Source: CAZABP01 sp964483245
GTDB lineage: Bacteria; Planctomycetota; UBA1135; UBA2386
Length of the DNA stretch: 64,000 nucleotides
Assembly (NCBI GenBank): GCA_964483245.1
Contig: CAZABP010000013.1
Coordinates: 1 to 64,000 of the forward strand
Direction: 5' to 3'
Positions 31,298 through 41,700 of the stretch are shown piece by piece. Each line of letters opens with the position of its first letter. The first letter of the stretch is position 1. Under the pieces are notes generated by a model that worked only from the letters and a program-made list of their open reading frames with translations, searched no databases and was not told the DNA's origin. The translations under genes and the position numbers were made by a program.

Positions 31298-33918
31298 CGG
31301 ATCTCGAGCACCGGGATCCCGAGCGCGCGGTGGTCCGGGCCGAGGCCGAGGTCGGCGGGCACGAACGTGTCCGGCAGCAGGCAGCCTTCGATCACGGCGC
31401 CGGCGCGCAGCAGGCGCGGAGAGTGGAACTCGAGCCAGATGTCGCCGCGGCCATCGTGCCAGGCAGCCGGCGCGCGTTCGCCGTCGAGCTCGAGCAGCAC
31501 GTTGCCCGGCTGCGGGCGGCCGCCGACGCGCACGCGGACGCGGTCGCAGTCCTGCGCCGGGCAGAGGTAGAACCACGCGCGCTCCTTGGTCCAGCGCCAT
31601 TGCGCGGCACCGGGATCCCCTTCGAGCGGATGCCAGCCGGGTCCGAGCGCGTCGCGGTCGGTGCGGCCCATGACCAGCTCCGGCACCGCGACCGCGGTGA
31701 ACCGGTCGCGGATCGCGGTCAGGTCGCCGACGTGACTCGGCTCGGTCACGCCCGGCTCGATCCAGCGGCGCAGTTCGCCATCGCTGCGCCGGCGCAGGCG
31801 CTGCGTGCGCAGGCGCGACCACCAGGTCCGTGGCAGGTGCAGCAGGTTCCACCGCCACGCGCGCCGGATCGCGTTGCCGACCATCGTGAAGTACTCGACG
31901 TCGTGCCCGCGCGCGATCTCGCGCCGCACGGTCGCGAGCCGCTCGCGGTCATAGGCACGCAACTGCGGCCACAGCCGCACGATCGACTTGAGCCCGGCAT
32001 TGCGGAACAGGCACAGCCACCGGTTGCGCTCACACAGGAACCGGCGCCGCGCCGCGCGGTCCCCAGCCCCGCGATCGCCATGCCAGTCGTGCAGCACGAC
32101 GGCCGCCGGCGCATACCACACATGCCAACCGGCGAGGCGCAGCCGCCAGCAGAGGTCGACATCCTCGAAGTACATGAAGAACCGCTCATCGAACGCGCCA
32201 CACTCCGCCAGCGCCTGGCGCCGCAGCAGCACCGCCCCCCCACACGCGCCGAACACGTTCTCCGGCAGCGGCGACGGATCCCCGTCCTTCTCGCCGATCC
32301 GCCGGTCGACCGCCCACGCCGCTTCGTTGATCCGGATCCCCGCCGAGTTCAGGATCGTCGGACTGCGCTGCATCAACATCTTGGCCGCGACGGCGGCGAT
32401 GTCGTCGCGCCGCGTACCGACGTCGAGCAGCTCGCTGACGGCGTCGCGCCGCGCCACCGCATCCTGGTTGAGCAGGAAGAACCAGTCCGCGTCACTCTGC
32501 GCGAACGCGAGATTGTTGCCGGCCGCGAAGCCGAGATTCCGCGGCGACGCGACGACCCGCACCGTCGGGTACTCCTGCCGGATCCACTCCGCGCTCCCAT
32601 CGCTGGACGCGTTGTCGACGACCGTGACGCGCAGCGCCGGATGGTCCTGCTCGAGCAATGACTGCAGCGCCGGGCCGATGAACTTGCGCCCGTTGTAGGA
32701 GATGACGACCGCCTCGACGCGCGGCGCGGCGCGCGGCGGTTGCGCCGGCACCGTTCCCCCGGCCGCGCGCGGCTGCAGCCGCCGCGCGAACGCGAGCAGC
32801 CGCGCCGCCGTCTCCGCCATCGGCACCGGTCGCACCGCCGGCCGCGGGCGCGTCTGCGCCCAATCGAGCAGCGCCGCCGCCGCCCGCTCGACCAGCTCCC
32901 GATCCGGCCGCAGCTTGATGCACGCGGCGTCCGGCAGCTCGCGATACGCGTCCACATCGGTCGTCACGAACGGCACGCCGACCGACATCAACCGGATCGC
33001 CGTGCCGCTGGTCTCGCCGCAGGTCGGAAACCGCAGCGCGAGCGCGGCATCGAGCGCGCCGAGATTCGCCAGGTACTCCGAGAAACCCGGCCGCCCGAGG
33101 AACCGTGCCTGTGCCGCGATCCCGAGCTCGACGAGCTGGCGCCGCGTCTCTGCCTGCTCGGCGTCGGCGATCAGCAGCACCGCCTGCGGCGCCTGCCGCG
33201 CGAGCATCGCGAACGCTTCGAGCGCCTGCGCGGTCAGCCGGTTGCGGCCGAGGCCGCCGACCAGACCGACCGCGAAGTGATCCGCCACCAGCCCGAGCCG
33301 GCGCCGCGCCGCCGCGCGATCGAACTGCACCGGATCCGCCCCATGGGGAACGACTTCGACCGGCACGTCGCCGAGCGCACCGAGCCGGCGCCGCGCGTGC
33401 TCGCTGTGCACGACGACGCCGCGCGAACCGCGCGCGAGCGCGCGCGAGAACGGCAGACGGTAGTAGATCCGGTACAGCCGCCACGGATCCTCGTTCCGAT
33501 CCTGGATCCGCTCCGGCCAGTCGCGCGCCTGCTCGCCGAACTCCTGCACGAGCAGCTCGCGGTACTGTTCGCGCCAGCCGTTCTCGATCGTCAGATGCGC
33601 CAACAGTTGGTGCAGCACCGGATCGTGCAGCACGAGCAGCCCCGGATGCGTGCGCACGCCGCGCAGCGCGCGCGCATGGGCCGGCCCATTGCCGACCATG
33701 TAGACCGGCAGCTCGACGTCACCCCGCGCCAACAGGAACGCGAGGTCGCCGGTCGCATGGACCGCGTGGCGACGCGCCAGCTCCGGGTCGACCTGCGCCG
33801 GCTCGTCGACCAGCAGCGTGACTTCGGCGTCGCGCGCCAGATGCGGCAGCAGTTCGGCCGCGTAATCGGCGATCCCGCTCGGGGTCGGCGGCAGCGGGGA
33901 AACCAGGGCGAGCTTCAT
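31276..33918 (-). CDS. Bifunctional glycosyltransferase: GT4 + GT2 + C-terminal beta module
   Basis: The 880-residue protein fuses three modules. Residues 1-400 are a GT-B/GT4 domain (MKLALVSPLPPTPSGIADYA; donor site PTCGETSGTAIRLMSVGVP, where the second Glu of E-x7-E is not evident). Residues 415-650 are a GT-A/GT2 domain (EAVVISYNGRKF, VVDNASSDGSAEWI, LLNQDAVARR, RFFMYFEDVDLCWRLR). The last 125 residues form a beta-rich domain with ALGPGWHPLEGDPG and WRWTKERAWFYL, also found in the divergent neighbour. It probably builds two linkages of one glycan. The stop codon is donated by the palindromic element. The start at 33918 is 52 bp from the divergent GT4 start. Confidence 0.87.
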   Translation of the reverse strand: MKLALVSPLPPTPSGIADYAAELLPHLARDAEVTLLVDEPAQVDPELARRHAVHATGDLAFLLARGDVELPVYMVGNGPAHARALRGVRTHPGLLVLHDPVLHQLLAHLTIENGWREQYRELLVQEFGEQARDWPERIQDRNEDPWRLYRIYYRLPFSRALARGSRGVVVHSEHARRRLGALGDVPVEVVPHGADPVQFDRAAARRRLGLVADHFAVGLVGGLGRNRLTAQALEAFAMLARQAPQAVLLIADAEQAETRRQLVELGIAAQARFLGRPGFSEYLANLGALDAALALRFPTCGETSGTAIRLMSVGVPFVTTDVDAYRELPDAACIKLRPDRELVERAAAALLDWAQTRPRPAVRPVPMAETAARLLAFARRLQPRAAGGTVPAQPPRAAPRVEAVVISYNGRKFIGPALQSLLEQDHPALRVTVVDNASSDGSAEWIRQEYPTVRVVASPRNLGFAAGNNLAFAQSDADWFFLLNQDAVARRDAVSELLDVGTRRDDIAAVAAKMLMQRSPTILNSAGIRINEAAWAVDRRIGEKDGDPSPLPENVFGACGGAVLLRRQALAECGAFDERFFMYFEDVDLCWRLRLAGWHVWYAPAAVVLHDWHGDRGAGDRAARRRFLCERNRWLCLFRNAGLKSIVRLWPQLRAYDRERLATVRREIARGHDVEYFTMVGNAIRRAWRWNLLHLPRTWWSRLRTQRLRRRSDGELRRWIEPGVTEPSHVGDLTAIRDRFTAVAVPELVMGRTDRDALGPGWHPLEGDPGAAQWRWTKERAWFYLCPAQDCDRVRVRVGGRPQPGNVLLELDGERAPAAWHDGRGDIWLEFHSPRLLRAGAVIEGCLLPDTFVPADLGLGPDHRALGIPVLEIRTGTPGL

Positions 33919-33970
33919 CCGGGAGGCGCGTGGTATAGGCTTCGCCCGACCTTTCTCCACTGCTGCGGGG

Positions 33971-35494
33971 ATGCACATCGGGATCGACATGTCGCGCACC
34001 GCCGAGCCGAAGACCGGCCTCGGCAGCTATGCGTCGTCGTTGGTCGCCGCCCTCGCCCGCGTCGACCGCGACAACCGCTACACGATCTATCCCTGGTCGT
34101 GGCACTGCTTCGTCGACGAGTTCGATCGCGCGTTCTGCCCCCGCGCGCCGAACTTCCAGCGCGCGCGCAGCTGGGTCCCGGCACCGATCGTGCGCCGGCT
34201 GTGGCAGCGCGGCCGCACCGCACAGCGCTGGCTGCACGGGCGCACGCCGGATCTGTACTTCTCCCCGTTCCACTGCGTGCCGCTCGAGCCGATGGGCAAG
34301 CTCGTCTGCGTCTGGCACGACGTCGCGTTCCTGACGCATCCGGAATACGCCGACGACTGGAACCGCGAGTTCTGCAGCGCGCAGCTCGCCGAGAGCCTGC
34401 GCCGCGCGGACCGGATCCTGACCGTCAGCGAGCACAGCAAGCGCGAGCTCGTCGCGCGCGCCGGATTCGCGCCAGACCTGGTCGATGTGGTGCTGGAAGC
34501 CGCCGATCCGCGGTTCGAGCCGCGTGACGATCTCCCATTGCCGGCACGCGTGCAGTCGCTGCTGCACGGCCGCGAATACCTGTTGTTCGTCGGCTCGGTC
34601 GAACCGCGCAAGAACCTGACCACGCTCGTGCGCGCGCACGCGCGTCTCGGCCCGCAGGCACCACCGCTGTTGGTCGCCGGCGGTTCCGGGTGGAAGAACA
34701 GCGCGCTGTTCGCCGAGATCGAGCAGCGCGGCTGGCGCGAGCGCGTGCACTTCCTCGGCTTCGTGACCGACGAGGAGCTGGTCGCGCTCTACAACCACGC
34801 GACGCTGTTCGTGTACCCGTCGGTCTACGAAGGCTTCGGCCTGCCGGTCGTCGAGGCGATGGCCTGCGCCTGCCCGGTCGTGACGTCCCGGACCAGTTCG
34901 CTGCCGGAGGTCGGCGGTGACGCCGTCGCCTACATCGACGATCCGTTCGACGACGTGCGGTTGGCCGAGCGGATCGCGGAACTGCTCGGCGACCCGGCGC
35001 AGCGCCGCGACCTCGCGTGGCGCGGCCGGCAGCGCGCCGGCACGTTCTCCTGGGAGCGCGCGGCGCGCGAGACGCTGGCCGTGTTCGCGCGCACACTGCA
35101 GACGCAGCACCCGCGCCACGAGTTCACGCCCGGCGCCGACGAACGTGCGCTCGGCGAAGGCTGGCACGGCCTCGAGCAGACCGAGGGCGTGCCGTTCCGC
35201 TGGACGATGCGCCAGGCGACGCTGCTGCTCGACGTCGCGCACGGCGGCCTGCTCGAGCTCGAAGCCGCGAGCCCGCTGCCGGACCACCGCCTGCGCATCC
35301 ACACCGGCACGGGTGATCTCGGCGAGTTCCTGCTGACCGGCGGTTGGCAGACCTTCCGCGCCGAGCTGCGCAACGGCTCCGCCCCACCGATCCGGCTCGA
35401 GCTCGACCGCGCGCTGCCGCAGGAGATGCTCGGTGGCGACGCACGCGAGCTCGGGATCATGGTGCGCCGGGCGCGCATCGTGCCACGCGGGTAG
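33971..35494 (+). CDS. Family 4 glycosyltransferase with C-terminal beta module
   Basis: This is a 507-residue GT-B protein. The GT4 domain spans about 1-375 and begins MHIGIDMSRTAEPKTGLGSYA. It has VGSVEPRKNLTTLV near 205 and the donor signature VYEGFGLPVVEAMACACPVV with both E-x7-E acids. A 120-residue C-terminal domain follows (ALGEGWHGLEQTEGVPFRWT, ending DARELGIMVRRARI). It matches the last domain of the divergent GT4-GT2 protein and could bind carbohydrate or substrate. The two genes likely share a 52-bp bidirectional promoter region and one pathway. The glycan product is unknown. Confidence 0.88.
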   Translation: MHIGIDMSRTAEPKTGLGSYASSLVAALARVDRDNRYTIYPWSWHCFVDEFDRAFCPRAPNFQRARSWVPAPIVRRLWQRGRTAQRWLHGRTPDLYFSPFHCVPLEPMGKLVCVWHDVAFLTHPEYADDWNREFCSAQLAESLRRADRILTVSEHSKRELVARAGFAPDLVDVVLEAADPRFEPRDDLPLPARVQSLLHGREYLLFVGSVEPRKNLTTLVRAHARLGPQAPPLLVAGGSGWKNSALFAEIEQRGWRERVHFLGFVTDEELVALYNHATLFVYPSVYEGFGLPVVEAMACACPVVTSRTSSLPEVGGDAVAYIDDPFDDVRLAERIAELLGDPAQRRDLAWRGRQRAGTFSWERAARETLAVFARTLQTQHPRHEFTPGADERALGEGWHGLEQTEGVPFRWTMRQATLLLDVAHGGLLELEAASPLPDHRLRIHTGTGDLGEFLLTGGWQTFRAELRNGSAPPIRLELDRALPQEMLGGDARELGIMVRRARIVPRG

Positions 35495-35545
35495 TTTTCC
35501 CGAGCGCGTCCGCCACACCTCGCGACGCGACTATCGGATGCCGCC

Positions 35546-38500
35546 ATGCGGACCCTATCCCTGCTGGTGGCGGCATGGCTGCCGTTCTCTGTCAGCTCGG
35601 CGCAAGCCCCGGAGCTGATCCGGGACATCAACCAGCTGCCGGTGCCGGGCGGCGACTCCTACCCCAGCCAGTTCGTGAACGCGGGCGGGTGGACCTACTT
35701 CGTCGCGACCGCGCCTGCGTACGGCGCCGAGCTGTGGCGCACGGATGGCACCGGCCCGGCGACGCAGCTGGTCGTCGATCTCGTGCCCGGACCGACCAGT
35801 TCGCGGCCGCTGGAGCTCGCGCCGTTCGGCAACGATCTGCTGTTCGTGACGTTCGACGGCAGCCTGTATCGCACGGACGGCACCGCCACCGGCACGCAGC
35901 TGCTGCGCCGGTTTCCGGTACCGACGCAGTCGGAGATCCTGACCGTGGGGCCGCGGGCCTACCTCACCGCCAACGACGGCGGCGTGAACTACGAGCTTTG
36001 GGTGACCGACGGAACCCCACAGGGAACCGTGCTGCTGAAGGAGATCGAGCCGGGTGGCGGAGGCTCGCACCCCCGCGAGTTCACGGCGCTCGGCAGCGGC
36101 TGTCTGTTCACCGCGACCACGCAACAGCTCGGCGAAGAGTTGTGGATCACCGACGGTACGACCGGCGGAACGCAGCTCGTGGCCGACCTGATGCCCGGGC
36201 CCACGGCATCGCTGCCGCGTGACCTGACCGCCTGGAACGGCCGCGTCGCGTTCCGCGCGCTGCACCCGACCGCCGGCCACGAGCTGTGGATCAGTGATGG
36301 GACGGCAGCCGGCACGAGCCTGGTCGCCGATCTCGATCCAGGGCTGAACGGCTCGCACCCGCGTGCGCTGACGCCGTTCGGCACGCGACTGCTGTTCACG
36401 GCCGTCCTGCCGAGCACTGGCGAAGAACTCTGGGTCACCGACGGCACCACGGCCGGCACGCAGATCGTGCGCGACATCGAACCAGGTGCGACCGGCTCGA
36501 ATCCCCGCGCGCTCGTCCGCGCCGGTCAGACGGTCTTCTTCAGCGCGCACACGTCGGCGACCGGGCTCGAGCTGTGGCGTACCGACGGCACGACCGCCGG
36601 CACCGCGCTGGTGCACGACCTCGCGCCTGGTCCGCACAGCAGTCTGCCGGCCGGCCTGACCCCGTTCGGTAACCGCGTGGTGTTCTCGGCGACGACGGCG
36701 ACGGGTGAGGAGCCGTGGATCAGCGACGGCACGACCGCCGGCACAGCGATCTTGGCGGACATCGCGCCCGGCAGCCTGGGATCCTTGCCGAGGGAGATCG
36801 CGCTCGACGCATCCGGTCGGCGCGTGCTGTTCGCAGCGAACGACCTCACGCATGGCAACGAGCCGTGGGTCACCGATGGCACGACCGCCGGCACGACGCT
36901 CTTGTACGACGTCTCACCACCGCAGGGACCGACGCGCGCGTCGACACCCAAGCACCTGATCGATGCCCACGGCGTCGTCTACTTCGCCGCCGACGACGGC
37001 GTGCACGGCACGGAGCTGTGGCGCTCGGATGGCACCGAAGCCGGCACGTACCTGGTCAAGGATCTCGGCAGCGTGCTGCCGGGCGGGGACCCGCTGCACT
37101 TCGGCTTGCTCGGCGACAAGGTGCTGTTCGCCGGCCGCGACCTGCAGCATGGCCACGAGCTGTGGATCACCGACGGCACCGACGCCGGGACCCGGCTCGT
37201 GCGCGACATCTGGCCCGGCCCGCAGCAGAGCATGCCCGGTTTCATGACGCCGATCCGCGACCGGCTCGTGTTCACGGCCATGGATCCGGCTGGCGGCGAC
37301 GAACCGTGGGTCACCGACGGCACCGCGGCCGGCACGCAACGCCTCGCCGACATCCACGCCGGCGCGGCATCCTCGCAGCCGCGGATGTTCACGCGTTACC
37401 GCGGGCGCATCTACTTCCGTGCGACCGATGCGACGCACGGCGACGAGCTGTGGGTCACCGATGGCACGCCGGCAGGCACGAACCTGGTCCGCGATATCGC
37501 ACCTGGCACGGCCGGGTCGGGGATCGCGTTCCTGACCGTCGTCGGCGATCTGCTGATGTTCCGTGCCGACGATCGCGTGCATGGCGACGAGCTTTGGCGG
37601 TCGGACGGGACTGCGGCGGAAACGCAGCTCGTCAAGGATCTGGTGCCGGGCAACACCGGCTGCGCCGCTGCGAATCTCGCCGACTGCCGCGGGCGGCTGT
37701 ACTTCGCCGCGCGCGATCCGCTGCACGGGTACGAGCTGTGGACCTCGGACGGGACCGACGCCGGTACGCAGCTGCTCGCCGATCTGAACCCAGGTCCGGC
37801 CGACGGCAATCCGACCGGCTTCACGATGGCCGGATCGCGGGTCGTGTTCTCCGCGATCGATTCACGCGGTCGCGAGCTGTGGGTCAGCGACGGCACGACG
37901 GCGGGCACGCGGTTGCTGCTCGATCTCGTGTTGCCCGGTCTCCCGGTCGCATTCACGCGGACCGGGAGCAGGTTCGTCTACTTCCACGCCGACTCGCTGC
38001 TCGGCAAGGAGCTGTGGGTCACGGATGGCACGCCCGCCGGCACCCGCCACCTCGGCAGTCTCGGGCAAGGCTCGCTCGGCGTGCCGACGTACCCGGTGCA
38101 GAGCAACGGTCGCCTGATCTATGGCGCGGACGACAGATTCCATGGTGCCGAGCCGTGGCGTCTGCAGCTCGGCGCGTCGACGCAGATGGTCGGGATCGCG
38201 TACGCGACTGCCGGGCGCGAACCGCGTCTGCAGGCGACCGATCCGATCGTCGGTGAGTGGATGCAGTTCGAGCTCGACCGGGCCGCGCCAGGCCAGCTCG
38301 GTGTGCTGCTCGCGAGCCTGCCGGCGAAGCCGGTCGCGTTCGGTGCGGGCGCATATGCGTACGTGGACCTCGCGACGGCCGTCCCGATCGGCGGACTGTT
38401 CACCGACGCGCAGGGCAGAGCGACCACGAACATCTGGCTCGCACCGGCCCTCTCGGTGTTGCAGGGCGTCACTTTCTCGGCACAAGCAGTGCTCGCACCG

Positions 38501-38560
38501 AGCAGCACGCCGCTCGGGCTCGACGCGACGAACGGCGTGCGCTGGACTCTCGGCCACTGA
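35546..38560 (+). CDS. Secreted ELWxxDGT repeat protein 1
   Basis: The 1004-residue exported protein has a signal peptide (MRTLSLLVAAWLPFSVSSAQ). It then carries 17 copies of the motif ELWxxDGTxxGTxLVxDIxPG, spaced about 45-52 residues apart (for example HELWITDGTDAGTRLVRDIW). I recognise this as the ELWxxDGT repeat family, usually surface or secreted and likely forming a beta-propeller-like or solenoid fold. Some copies read EPW instead of ELW. The last about 115 residues are the window's common C-terminal module (LQGVTFSAQAVLAPSS, TNGVRWTLGH). Function unknown; adhesion or matrix roles are possible. A close paralogue follows. Confidence 0.88.
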   Translation: MRTLSLLVAAWLPFSVSSAQAPELIRDINQLPVPGGDSYPSQFVNAGGWTYFVATAPAYGAELWRTDGTGPATQLVVDLVPGPTSSRPLELAPFGNDLLFVTFDGSLYRTDGTATGTQLLRRFPVPTQSEILTVGPRAYLTANDGGVNYELWVTDGTPQGTVLLKEIEPGGGGSHPREFTALGSGCLFTATTQQLGEELWITDGTTGGTQLVADLMPGPTASLPRDLTAWNGRVAFRALHPTAGHELWISDGTAAGTSLVADLDPGLNGSHPRALTPFGTRLLFTAVLPSTGEELWVTDGTTAGTQIVRDIEPGATGSNPRALVRAGQTVFFSAHTSATGLELWRTDGTTAGTALVHDLAPGPHSSLPAGLTPFGNRVVFSATTATGEEPWISDGTTAGTAILADIAPGSLGSLPREIALDASGRRVLFAANDLTHGNEPWVTDGTTAGTTLLYDVSPPQGPTRASTPKHLIDAHGVVYFAADDGVHGTELWRSDGTEAGTYLVKDLGSVLPGGDPLHFGLLGDKVLFAGRDLQHGHELWITDGTDAGTRLVRDIWPGPQQSMPGFMTPIRDRLVFTAMDPAGGDEPWVTDGTAAGTQRLADIHAGAASSQPRMFTRYRGRIYFRATDATHGDELWVTDGTPAGTNLVRDIAPGTAGSGIAFLTVVGDLLMFRADDRVHGDELWRSDGTAAETQLVKDLVPGNTGCAAANLADCRGRLYFAARDPLHGYELWTSDGTDAGTQLLADLNPGPADGNPTGFTMAGSRVVFSAIDSRGRELWVSDGTTAGTRLLLDLVLPGLPVAFTRTGSRFVYFHADSLLGKELWVTDGTPAGTRHLGSLGQGSLGVPTYPVQSNGRLIYGADDRFHGAEPWRLQLGASTQMVGIAYATAGREPRLQATDPIVGEWMQFELDRAAPGQLGVLLASLPAKPVAFGAGAYAYVDLATAVPIGGLFTDAQGRATTNIWLAPALSVLQGVTFSAQAVLAPSSTPLGLDATNGVRWTLGH

Positions 38561-38744
38561 TCCGGCACGCGAGCTCAGGCGGCGGCTGCCGCCGGAGCTG
38601 CCTCGGCTGCCCTGCACGCTCGGATCCTCGGGCGCGGCCGGGCACCCGGGAACTTCACCCGATCGGGTTGGGTGCGCGGAACTCCGCAACTAGATGGCGC
38701 GGCGCCTCTCGCACCCGCAGACCCCTGACCTCCGAGAACTCTGT

Positions 38745-41700
38745 ATGCGACTCGTTTCCCTGCTCGCAGTCTGTGCGCTGCCAGCCCTCCTGCCGGCGCA
38801 GGCGCCGGTCCTCGTCAAGGACATCAATCAGCTGCCGATCGCCGGCGGGAGCTCGATGCCGAGCAGGTTCACGACGGCAGCGGGCTGGACCTGGTTCGTC
38901 GCCGCCACGGTCGACCACGGCTACGAGCTGTGGCGGACCGGCGGGACCGAGGCCACGACGCAACTGGTCGTCGATCTGTCGCCCGGCGTGCTGAACTCGA
39001 ACCTCTCGAACCTGACGCCGCTCGGAGGCGGTCTGTTGTTCGCCCTCGAGTCGGCGGTACCGGCTGAGCTGTACTTCACCGACGGCACGGCCAGCGGAAC
39101 GATCCGACTGCCGGTGACGCTGTCGTCAGGGAATCTCGCGTTCGTCAGCGATGGCGCGCGGGCCTGGTTCGCCGCGTCGGATGCCACGCATGGCATCGAG
39201 CTCTGGTCGACCGACGGCACACCTGCAGGGACACAGTTGGTCGCGGACATCCACGTGGGGCAGGTCTCGTCCGCGCCGCGCGACCTCGCGCTGCTCGGCA
39301 ACCGCTGTGTGTTCGCGGCGACGACGGTCCAAACCGGAGATGAGCTCTGGATCTCGGACGGAACGGCTGCTGGGACGGTGTTGCTCGCCGACATCGTGCC
39401 GGGGGCGACGAGTTCGGTGCCGGACCAACTGGTCGCATGGAACGGTCGGATCGCGTTCACGGCGCAGACCCCGGCGGCCGGACAGGAGTTGTGGATCACC
39501 GACGGCACGACGGCTGGCACCGCAATGGTCGCCGACATCTCGCCGGGCGCGCAGTCCTCGCAGCCGATCGGCATCACGGCGCTCGGGAGCAGACTCCTGT
39601 TCACAGCCGCAGTCGCGGCGACCGGGCGCGAACCATGGGTCAGCGATGGAACGACGAGCGGCACGGCGCTGCTGCTCGACCTGCAGCCAGGGCCGGGCAC
39701 TTCCTCGCCACAAGTGATGCTCGCGGTCGGCAGCCGCTGCTACTTCCGCGCGTTCGATGGGCAGCACGGGATGGAGCTGTGGGTCACCGATGGAACCACG
39801 GCAGGCACGGTGTTGGTTGCGGACATCGAGCCAGGCGTAGCCTCGTCCTTGCCGCTGTACCTGGCCCGCGCGGGCAGCAAGGTGTTGTTCGCGGCATCGA
39901 CGACCCAATACGGCTACGAGCTCTGGGCGACCGATGGCACGACGGCCGGGACGCAGCTCGTGCGCGACATTGCGCCGCAGCCGGGTCGGTCGTCGACACC
40001 GATGACGCTGACGACCGACGCGAGCGGGCAGCGGGTGATCTTTGCGGCGAACGATTTCGTGCACGGCACCGAGCCGTGGATCAGCGACGGGACGACCGCA
40101 GGCACGGTGTTGCTGCGCGACATCCTGTCGTCGGCCGGGAGCACGCAGTCCGCGCACCCGGCGCATCTGACGGATGCGTACGGGATCACGTACTTCGCGG
40201 CCAGTGATGGCGTGCGGGGCAAGGAGCTGTGGCGAACCGATGGGACTGCGGCCGGGACGCAGCTCGTCAAGTACATAGGCAGCCAAGTCTGGCCGGGGGA
40301 TCCGCTGAACTTCTGCACGCTGGGGAACAAGCTCCTGTTCGCCGCAAACGACTCCGTGCGCGGGCACGAGCTGTGGGTTTCCGACGGCACGCAGGCCGGG
40401 ACGCAATTGCTGTTCGACATCTGGCCGGGGCCGACGCCGAGTCTGCCTGGCTACATGGTCCAGCTCGGTGATCGGGTCGTGTTCGCCGCGAAGGACCCGG
40501 TAGCCGGCGACGAACCGTGGGTCACCGACGGCACGGCGGCCGGGACGCAGCGGCTCGCCGACATCATGCCCGGGACCGCGAGCTCGAATCCGCGGTTGTT
40601 CACGCGCCATCAGGGCCGCGTGTTCTTCCGCGCAGCGGACGCGACGCATGGGGAGGAGCTGTGGATGACCGACGGCACGCCTGCCGGCACGCGGCTCGTC
40701 GCCGACATCGCGCCGGGAGCAGGTGGATCGCTGATCGAATCGCTGACCGTCGCGGGCGGCGTGCTGTTCCTGCGCGCCGACGATCGCACGCACGGGGCGG
40801 AGCTGTGGCGGACGGACGGCACGGCGCAGGGCACCGTGTTGGTGCGGGACATCGTCGCCGGCAGCGGCAGCTCGATCCCGGCGAACTTCGGCGAGGCGCT
40901 CGGGCGGTTGTTCTTTGCGGCGAACGATCCCACGCACGGTTACGAGGTCTGGAGTTCCGACGGCACCGCGGTCGGCACGCAGCTCGTCGCCGATGTGTTC
41001 GCGGGGACCAACCCGAGCTATCCGACCGGCTTCACGCAGGCGGGCGACGTCGCCGTGTTCTCGGCGATCGACCAGAACGGCCGTGAGCTGTGGGTGACCG
41101 ATGGGACGGCGGCCGGCACGAAGCTGCTGCGCGACATCCGGCAGCCCGGCTCGAGCCTGCCGGTCGCGTTCACGCGCGCCGGCAGCCGGCACGTCTACTT
41201 CCACGCAGAAGGCGTCCCGGACAAGGAACTGTGGGTGACCGACGGGACGGCGGCCGGCACACGGTTCGTCGGCAAGCTTGGGCAGGGGACGTTCGGCATC
41301 CCGACCTACCCGATCGTCAGCAACGGCAGGCTGCTGATCGGCATGGACGACCGCCGGCACGGTGCCGAGCTGTTCCGCGTCGAGCTGGGTGCCGTCTCGC
41401 AGCCGGTCGGGATCGCGTTCGGCGCCGACGGGCGTGAGCCACAACTTGCCGCCGACGATCCGGTGATCGGTGCCTGGATGCAGTTCCGCATCGAGCGGGC
41501 GCAGCCATCGCAGGTTGGCATCCTGCTCGCCAGCCTGCCGTCGGCGCCACTCGCGGTCGGGCATGGCGCGTTCGCCTACGTCGACCTCAGCAGCGCGGTC
41601 TCGATCGGCGGCTTCCTCGTCGACGCGCGCGGCCGCGCCAACACCAGCATCTGGCTGGCGCCGTCGCTGTCGGTGTTGCACGGCGTCACGTTCGCCGCGC

